The notes below the pieces were generated by a model, which was given only the letters and a program-made list of their open reading frames with translations, ran no database searches and was not told the DNA's origin. Of a stretch of DNA of 64,000 nucleotides, positions 58,347 through 64,000 are shown one piece after another. Source of the DNA: UBA5336 sp964415675. Lineage in GTDB: Bacteria; Pseudomonadota; Alphaproteobacteria; Caulobacterales; Hyphomonadaceae. The DNA lies in contig CAYQBG010000003.1 of NCBI GenBank assembly GCA_964415675.1, forward strand, positions 62,001 to 126,000, written 5' to 3'. Each line of letters starts with the position of its first letter. Position 1 is the first letter of the stretch. The position numbers were made by a program, and so were the translations under genes.

Positions 58347-58400
58347 TCACGGCCATCCCAACAGTTTTCGAACCTGTGACCCGCAGGCCGGGAGTCCATC
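58347..58400 (-). other. possible decayed tRNA 3'-half (attachment-site scar)
   Basis: On the minus strand the sequence reads GGACTCCCGGCCTGCGGGTC followed by ACAGGTTCGAAAACTGTTGG, the order of an anticodon arm, variable loop and T-arm (GTTCGAA loop, ACAG/CTGT stem). No matching 5' half exists, and the sequence differs from the tRNA-Leu nearby. It may be a scar of recombination at a different tRNA, or chance. Confidence 0.25.
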
Positions 58401-58449
58401 AGAAGGGTGAATCGCGTTCAATGGCTCGCGTTTTCGATGTGTCGACCCT

Positions 58450-61400
58450 TCAATTCTGCGGCTCCAGCCAACCGAACCAGTCCTCACCAAACGCGATGGC
58501 GAGTCCCCAATAAAGACCTTTGCCGTGATAGCCACTTGGGTCCAGATCACGGTCATGAAAGCCAACGAAATTATAGCCCAGTGCAACACGCACCGACTCC
58601 GCCGGTTTCAAGGCCATACCAACGCCGAGGCTGGAATCGTAGGCCTCTCCCCATCCTGTTGAGGCGAGCGCCGCGCGCACTTCCATGTCCCAGACCTCGT
58701 CTACGCGGTAAACTGCGCGCCAGCCTGCGAGCTGCGCCGAACTGGCCGATCCGAAGCGATCGTCCCAGCGGGCCGCAAGACGGCCTGACAGGGTCCAGTC
58801 CTCATCGGGCTGTTGGTTAGCGTGAAGTGAGGCAATGTTGACGCTACGGCGTGAATTGGCTGCGAGTTCCGTTCGCCACTGATAGAGCGCCAGCATGTCG
58901 GTGCGACCATGCTTCAGGGGGCGCACAGCCAGTCCGGTCGTCAGCTGAACGCGCTCGCTGTCGGGGCCGCCAAAGATATTGTCGCGCGCCGCGTCAAGTT
59001 TCACTGCGCCCGTCCATTCCGGCGTAAAGCGCTGTGCCCAGCCGAAGCGTCCGGCATAGAAGTTGGACTGATCCGAAGAGCGCACTTCCATGCGAGCTGA
59101 GCGGCGCGAATCCTCGAAGCGGCGGTCGGCAATCGCCAGGGACAGGGCCTCGAAATCGCGGCCAGCGGGCTGATTTTGCGGGGCATTCGCTTCATTGGCC
59201 CGATCAAAGGTCTGCACGATTTCCAACTGCGGCTGGATGGACAGGCCCTTGACAATCTCCCAAGCCGAGCGGATGCCATAGGCTGCTTCGCCATGACCGC
59301 TGTCCAGCGCGCCACCCTCGCGCCATTCGCCGTACACATCGGTCTGCGGCAGGACGGAGGTCTCGACACCGATCGTCGTCGCATTCCGGCCCTCGAATGA
59401 CTGGTTGGCCGTCAGACCCTCCGCAGCTGTCTGGTCAGGCAGCTGATCAAGGATGCGGTGATTGGCATAGAGGCGGGTATCATCGCGGATCAGTACATCA
59501 GAGCCAAACTCCACTCGAGTGCGATTGTCCGGCAATGCACGCTCGAATTCGAGGCGATGTGTCGCCGGACGACCGAAGATGTCATAAGGCCGCTCGATCC
59601 GGCCAACGACGGAGCCATAGCCCTCATCGCGGTCGCCAGCATCATCGATCGTGTAGCGGGGCCCGAACGATAGGGCCCAATCCTTGTATTGCGTTGAGAA
59701 CAGAGCGCCGATGCCCGCCCGGGTCTGGTCGGTATCGAGATTGGAGGAGTAAGCCGCATCCAGCTTCATCGCAATTGTCTTGTCGAGCTGGGTCGACAGG
59801 GCCGCGCGAGCCTCGCGGCGTCCCGCCAGGACAGGTGAGCCGATATTGCGGAAGTCTGTTTCGGCTTCGGCATATTCGGCGCGCACATCGCCGATCCGGG
59901 TCTTGGCCTCAATGCCGAGCCTGTAGGCAAGGCCCGATGTGTCGCCGCCCGCTTCCAGCTCCGTATCGGAAAGACCCGCCTCGGCATAGGCCCGTCCAGC
60001 GTCGAAAGTGCGCTCCAGCCCGACAGAGACGGTGAGGTTGCGGTCGATTTCGGTGGTGGTTTCATCGAGCGTGGCGCCGGCAAAGGCAAGCGTATTCTCA
60101 TCAACGAGCGTCTCGCTGCGGACGCCGGCGACGAGCGCGTCTGCCTCCTCACCTTCGGTCTCATAGCGTGCCAGCAGGAAGACCGGATTGCCCTCGCTGT
60201 CAAAAGCCGGAAGTGGCTCTTTTAGGATCAGGCGTCCGCTGTCATCGTCGAGCAGGTAGTCGCGGAACAGCACCAGTGTCCGCTCCTCAATGATGAGGCC
60301 CGGATTGTCCTTGGCGCGCGTTTCCACGATAAGCGTTTCGGAATTGGTGACGATGGGCGCGCCTGGCAGGACGATTGACAAGGCCGTGCCCTGACCGCGA
60401 ATGCGCTCGACACGTTCGCGCTCGCTCGCTTCGGCAGCAAAGCCCTGCAGCATCCAGTTCTCGCCGCGCCTCTCGGCGTTCACACCTGTCAGCGTGCGCT
60501 GGGTGCGGAACAGGCGCTGGTCGCCGGTCGCATCGGTGCGGAAATCGCCCCACATGACTGAGCCGTTCTCATTCTCGACGCGGACATAGAGCTTCGAGCG
60601 CGACTGAGCGTCGAAGCCGCGCAGGCCGGCGTCACCATAGATCGGATAATAGGCTTCCGGATCGATGTCCCGGAACAGGCCTTCTGAACGCGAAGCCTCA
60701 CTGTCATAGGCCAAGGTCAGGAGGACGTTGCCCCGCACCATGCCCTTGAGGAAAACAGCCACACGGCCATCTGTCTCCATCGAGTTCGGGAATCGATCAT
60801 CATCGGCAGGCTCAAGCGCGGTTTCAAGGTCGTAGACCGAACCAGTCAGCTCGACCAGGCCAACAGCGATCATGTCGCGCATGGGCGAGGCAAACGTGAC
60901 CTCGGTTTCCGCCTCAAGCCCACTCGCATCCACCGCCGTTACGCGGACCTCGCCGGGCGTGTCGGGCGCAACGAGTTCCACAACCGCCGCACCAGCTCGC
61001 GTGCGGACCTGAAAGCCCGGCGTCGTCGGCTGCACATCATCGCCAGCAAACTGCACGATCCGATCAGTACCAGGAATCTCCGCCTCAAGCGTTACAAAGC
61101 TGGTGCCGACAGCCGGGGCTCCGCGCTTGTCGATGAGGCGCAGCGTAAGCTGTGCCTGGCTGAGACCATCCGCATCCAAGACCTCAACGGGCGGTTCGAT
61201 GACGAGCTTTGTCGCATCACCGGGACGAATCACTTCGGCGGCCGCAAGCACGCGCTCATTGCCGAAATCATCCGTGCCGCGGACGCTGAGACGGCTGGTG
61301 CCTACTGGTAGCTCCACGCCATACCAGGCCGCAAGCTGAGCACCCGCCCGCGCGTTCTCGATCAGGGCGCCCAGGCTGTCCTCCGTGACCGGCTGGTCGT

Positions 61401-64000
61401 TGATGTAAAGAATGGGGCGCGTGCCAGGGCTTACGGCGACAATGACGCGACCATCACGCGAATAGGTCGCGCCCGTGCGCGCGTCGGGCAGCGGCCAAAT
61501 CCAGACACCGTCCGATACATCGACGCCTTCCAGCCCTTTAGCCAGCGTCTCGGCATCCATATTGCCAGGATTGGAAGCGGCACCCGCCTGCGGGCCGACA
61601 GGTCCATCTTCGCCCGCCCAGGTGGCATCATCACCGGCCTCGACAAGCCCCGGCGCCCCGGCAAGGCCAAGAACGCCGCTCGAAATATCCCCATCTGGTC
61701 CAGGCTGGACATTCAGGTCGCGATAGTCGCGCTGGCCGGTTGTTCCGATCAGTCCCTGATAGGCCAGGGCGCGGTCGAGCATGGCATCGCCGGACAGGCG
61801 CGCAGCCCGCTCTGCCGCAAGCATCGCGAACTCAGAGCCTGCTCCGCACTCCATGCCTTCCGGGCAGGTGAGAGGAAATTCGGCCCGGTGCAGTTCACCG
61901 GCCATCAGATCGACGAAACGCGCATGATCGTTGATAGTGCGCGACGAAGCGAGCGCACGCGGCTCGAACCCGTCCGGCAAGCTCGCCTCGTCCAGACGCG
62001 CGATGCGCGTTCCCGGACGCAGGCCATAGAGCGAATACTGGCCAAGCTCGTCTGTCTCTACCCAGGTGCCATCCTCCAGCCAGATGCGGGCGCGCGGCAG
62101 ACCAACCTCGCCTTCATCGCGCAGGCCATTCTCGTTGGCATCGACGAATACCGAGCCGATCAGATAGGCGCGGTCCGAAAGGAGGCCATCATCGCGCAAC
62201 TGGACGCGCTCCGTGGCGCGGCCGGAGGTTGCCGTGAGACCGCCACCTGTGCGACCATTGGCAATCGCCACGTTGCTCAGGCGGCCCGGACGTGCATCAG
62301 GTCCAACCTGCAGATCATAGGTCAGGGTCACTGACTGGCCTGCATCCAGGCGCGGCACGGCAAAGTTCATGATCCGAGGCTCAGGTCCACGTTCGACACG
62401 CACAGGCACGTCATCCAGGCGTGCGCTGGCCTCGACATAACGAAGGCCGGGCGCAGGCGCATCGGTGATGGTGAGGTCGAGCAGCGCCATCGGTGCGGTA
62501 TTGGTCAGCACCAGCGTGTAGCGTAGCTGGTCGCCGAAACGGACGATTTCGGTGTCAGCCTTTTTGGTTAGCTGCAACTGGCCGAGCGACAGGTCCGGGT
62601 CGAGCGGAACGTCGATTTCCGGCTCCAGTGTATTGGCATGCGCCGAGAACAGGCCCGATCCGGTCATGCCATCAAAGCCGTCGCGGCCATAAGAGGCGGA
62701 TTCCACCGCGAACCGGCCGGCAAACACGTCCGGAGCAACTGTAGAGGCGAAACTGTAGCCCGAAGGCGCGCGCACATCGATGTAATAGTCGCCATCCCCG
62801 AGACGCGGAATCGTATAGAGTCCGTCCGCGGCGGTGACTTGAGCTTCATAGGCCGCGCCGGTATCGGGATCGATGGCGGGGGCGCCCGACGCATCTCGGA
62901 GGAACACCTCGGCGCCGGAAACCGGCCGCAGGCTTGCGGAGTCGAAGACCAGGCCACGAGGTTCCACGATCGCCACGTCTCGCAGCATCACGGCCGCACC
63001 CGGGTCGAGGATGGTGGCCTGCAGCGTGTCGCCGGAGACCGACCTCAGGACGCACTGTGTGGCCAGCGCCGGCGAACAGTCCGAGCCATTGCCTTCATCG
63101 TTACGCGACAGGCGGAAAGCGATCTCGGAACGGAAGCGACCGGAATTGCGTGCCGTTTCCAGCAGGCGGACATTCAGAATATCGCCCGTGTCCAGGGACT
63201 GTACACGCACACGGATGAATTTTCCGCCATAGGTGTCTTCCTGCACGGCAGCGCTGCGATTTAGAGAGGTCGAGAAGACTTCCAGATACACCCCATCGCG
63301 CGCGGCGAGATATTCGAATGTGTCATCCAGGCGGTAGACATAGGCATCCACGAAGCTCGCATCCTCGGAATGGACGGGACCGGCAGCGCCGCCACCGCCG
63401 ACGGCCGTGCCGGAGCGGATAAGTGCCCCGGTGGAAGCGCCGATGGCGGCACGCGCCTCGGCGCTCGGCTCCAGAAAGCGGATCTCAGCGCTTGTGTTCT
63501 CCGGATCAAGAGAATTGCAGGTCTCATTGGAAGAGATATCGACCTGGCCGTCGTCGTCGAAATCAAGGCTCACACGGTTGGTGATGGTCGTGCCCTGCGT
63601 GACGGCATTGACCACCTCGACGGCAAAGCTGAACCGTCCTGACTGGTTTTGGACAAGCGTTTCCACCGGCAGAAAAAGACCCACCGAGTAAATGTCATCG
63701 CCGTCGTGATAGGTCGAATAGCTTGTCAGTTCGGTCTCTTCCGCGCCGATAGCTCGCACGACAACGCGCGCGCGCGCAGGTGAGGGCCGAATCTCATCGT
63801 CCGCGATCAGGCGTGTATTCGCAGGGATCGGATCCTCGATGAAAAAGCCTCGCTGCGCTGTGCCATCGATGACATAAGTACGTGCATATGTGCGCAGCTC
63901 TTCCAGATTGATCATTTCGAGCGTGTAATCTATGCGGCTGCCAGAATAGATCGGCACCGAGCACACCGGCAATGCGGTCTTGGAGAGCCGCAGAGGCGTG
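58450..64000 (-). CDS. giant outer-membrane surface protein: DUF11/SdrD-B repeats plus C-terminal beta-barrel (5' end outside window)
   Basis: At least 1,849 aa; the frame continues past the right edge. The N-terminal visible part has DUF11 modules (RYTLVLTNTAPMALLDLTITDA, VTLTYDLQVGPDARPG) and an SdrD-B domain (YLIGSVFVDANENGLRDEGEVGL, TDELGQYSLYGLRPG). A bacterial Ig-like region (ATKLVIEPPVEVLDADG) follows. From about residue 1090 on, alternating strands with many aromatic and Arg/Glu residues form a long beta-barrel that ends WGLAIAFGEDWFGWLEPQN, with the penultimate aromatics of outer-membrane proteins. A surface display or adhesion role is inferred. Confidence 0.8.
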   Translation of the reverse strand, partial: TPLRLSKTALPVCSVPIYSGSRIDYTLEMINLEELRTYARTYVIDGTAQRGFFIEDPIPANTRLIADDEIRPSPARARVVVRAIGAEETELTSYSTYHDGDDIYSVGLFLPVETLVQNQSGRFSFAVEVVNAVTQGTTITNRVSLDFDDDGQVDISSNETCNSLDPENTSAEIRFLEPSAEARAAIGASTGALIRSGTAVGGGGAAGPVHSEDASFVDAYVYRLDDTFEYLAARDGVYLEVFSTSLNRSAAVQEDTYGGKFIRVRVQSLDTGDILNVRLLETARNSGRFRSEIAFRLSRNDEGNGSDCSPALATQCVLRSVSGDTLQATILDPGAAVMLRDVAIVEPRGLVFDSASLRPVSGAEVFLRDASGAPAIDPDTGAAYEAQVTAADGLYTIPRLGDGDYYIDVRAPSGYSFASTVAPDVFAGRFAVESASYGRDGFDGMTGSGLFSAHANTLEPEIDVPLDPDLSLGQLQLTKKADTEIVRFGDQLRYTLVLTNTAPMALLDLTITDAPAPGLRYVEASARLDDVPVRVERGPEPRIMNFAVPRLDAGQSVTLTYDLQVGPDARPGRLSNVAIANGRTGGGLTATSGRATERVQLRDDGLLSDRAYLIGSVFVDANENGLRDEGEVGLPRARIWLEDGTWVETDELGQYSLYGLRPGTRIARLDEASLPDGFEPRALASSRTINDHARFVDLMAGELHRAEFPLTCPEGMECGAGSEFAMLAAERAARLSGDAMLDRALAYQGLIGTTGQRDYRDLNVQPGPDGDISSGVLGLAGAPGLVEAGDDATWAGEDGPVGPQAGAASNPGNMDAETLAKGLEGVDVSDGVWIWPLPDARTGATYSRDGRVIVAVSPGTRPILYINDQPVTEDSLGALIENARAGAQLAAWYGVELPVGTSRLSVRGTDDFGNERVLAAAEVIRPGDATKLVIEPPVEVLDADGLSQAQLTLRLIDKRGAPAVGTSFVTLEAEIPGTDRIVQFAGDDVQPTTPGFQVRTRAGAAVVELVAPDTPGEVRVTAVDASGLEAETEVTFASPMRDMIAVGLVELTGSVYDLETALEPADDDRFPNSMETDGRVAVFLKGMVRGNVLLTLAYDSEASRSEGLFRDIDPEAYYPIYGDAGLRGFDAQSRSKLYVRVENENGSVMWGDFRTDATGDQRLFRTQRTLTGVNAERRGENWMLQGFAAEASERERVERIRGQGTALSIVLPGAPIVTNSETLIVETRAKDNPGLIIEERTLVLFRDYLLDDDSGRLILKEPLPAFDSEGNPVFLLARYETEGEEADALVAGVRSETLVDENTLAFAGATLDETTTEIDRNLTVSVGLERTFDAGRAYAEAGLSDTELEAGGDTSGLAYRLGIEAKTRIGDVRAEYAEAETDFRNIGSPVLAGRREARAALSTQLDKTIAMKLDAAYSSNLDTDQTRAGIGALFSTQYKDWALSFGPRYTIDDAGDRDEGYGSVVGRIERPYDIFGRPATHRLEFERALPDNRTRVEFGSDVLIRDDTRLYANHRILDQLPDQTAAEGLTANQSFEGRNATTIGVETSVLPQTDVYGEWREGGALDSGHGEAAYGIRSAWEIVKGLSIQPQLEIVQTFDRANEANAPQNQPAGRDFEALSLAIADRRFEDSRRSARMEVRSSDQSNFYAGRFGWAQRFTPEWTGAVKLDAARDNIFGGPDSERVQLTTGLAVRPLKHGRTDMLALYQWRTELAANSRRSVNIASLHANQQPDEDWTLSGRLAARWDDRFGSASSAQLAGWRAVYRVDEVWDMEVRAALASTGWGEAYDSSLGVGMALKPAESVRVALGYNFVGFHDRDLDPSGYHGKGLYWGLAIAFGEDWFGWLEPQN

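Noticed and set aside
57764..58449. direct repeat of the tRNA-Leu 3' end (attR)
   Set aside because: No second copy of the tRNA-Leu 3' sequence was found downstream of the integrase remnant inside the window.

Overview
The window is chromosomal DNA of a GC-rich alphaproteobacterium. A stand-alone NDUFA9-like complex I protein, a RimB-RimK fusion, a DUF3108 protein, an exported CAP protein, a TIGR02466 oxygenase and many small envelope proteins suggest a marine Maricaulales/Hyphomonadaceae-type organism; this placement is inference from gene content. Genes are dense on both strands, with many 4-nt ATGA overlaps and convergent pairs whose 3' ends overlap. No CRISPR array, insertion sequence, rRNA or complete mobile element was seen.

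Layout. 1-10 kb: end of a methyltransferase, a possible 35-aa membrane peptide, NDUFA9-like protein, truB, RimB-RimK, Bcr/CflA efflux, Nudix, rpmB, DUF3108, CAP protein, uridine kinase, cobalamin adenosyltransferase and a HIG1 protein. 10-15 kb: a ferredoxin reductase / [2Fe-2S] ferredoxin / thioesterase operon, then HAD, lipoprotein, pterin dehydratase and YggT. 15-23 kb: YghU-type GST, HisD paralogue, TRIC channel, sdaA, a decayed stretch with an alpha/beta-hydrolase fragment, leuA with a Leu-rich leader peptide and alternative hairpins, a VTT membrane protein and a Sel1 protein. 23-34 kb: Hsp20 behind a ROSE-like RNA thermometer, an exported methyltransferase-like lipoprotein, TIGR02466, ppa, a DUF11-type surface protein, two tandem acyl-CoA dehydrogenases, MFS, a membrane-anchored PQQ/cytochrome c dehydrogenase and a GT-C glycosyltransferase.

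34-47 kb: topA, an exported Cys-rich protein, a Tat lipoprotein that reads as a circularly permuted D-amino-acid oxidase, ilvD, then the ATP-dependent DNA ligase and MBL exonuclease of the ligase-associated repair module, separated here by a trypsin-like lipoprotein, a membrane protein and a small ORF. 47-57 kb: beta-lactamase-fold hydrolase, old yellow enzyme, SDR, orphan PstS, MaoC hydratase, a duplicated jelly-roll surface protein, dapF and tig. 57-64 kb: tRNA-Leu(CAG) followed by the remnant of a tyrosine integrase with clustered 8-11 bp repeats, then the C-terminal 1,850 residues of a giant DUF11/SdrD-B/beta-barrel outer-membrane protein that runs off the window.

Most genes are core metabolism, translation and envelope functions. 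The least ordinary items are the permuted oxidase, the two RNA regulatory candidates (hsp20, leuA), the integrase scar at tRNA-Leu and the three DUF11-like surface proteins.
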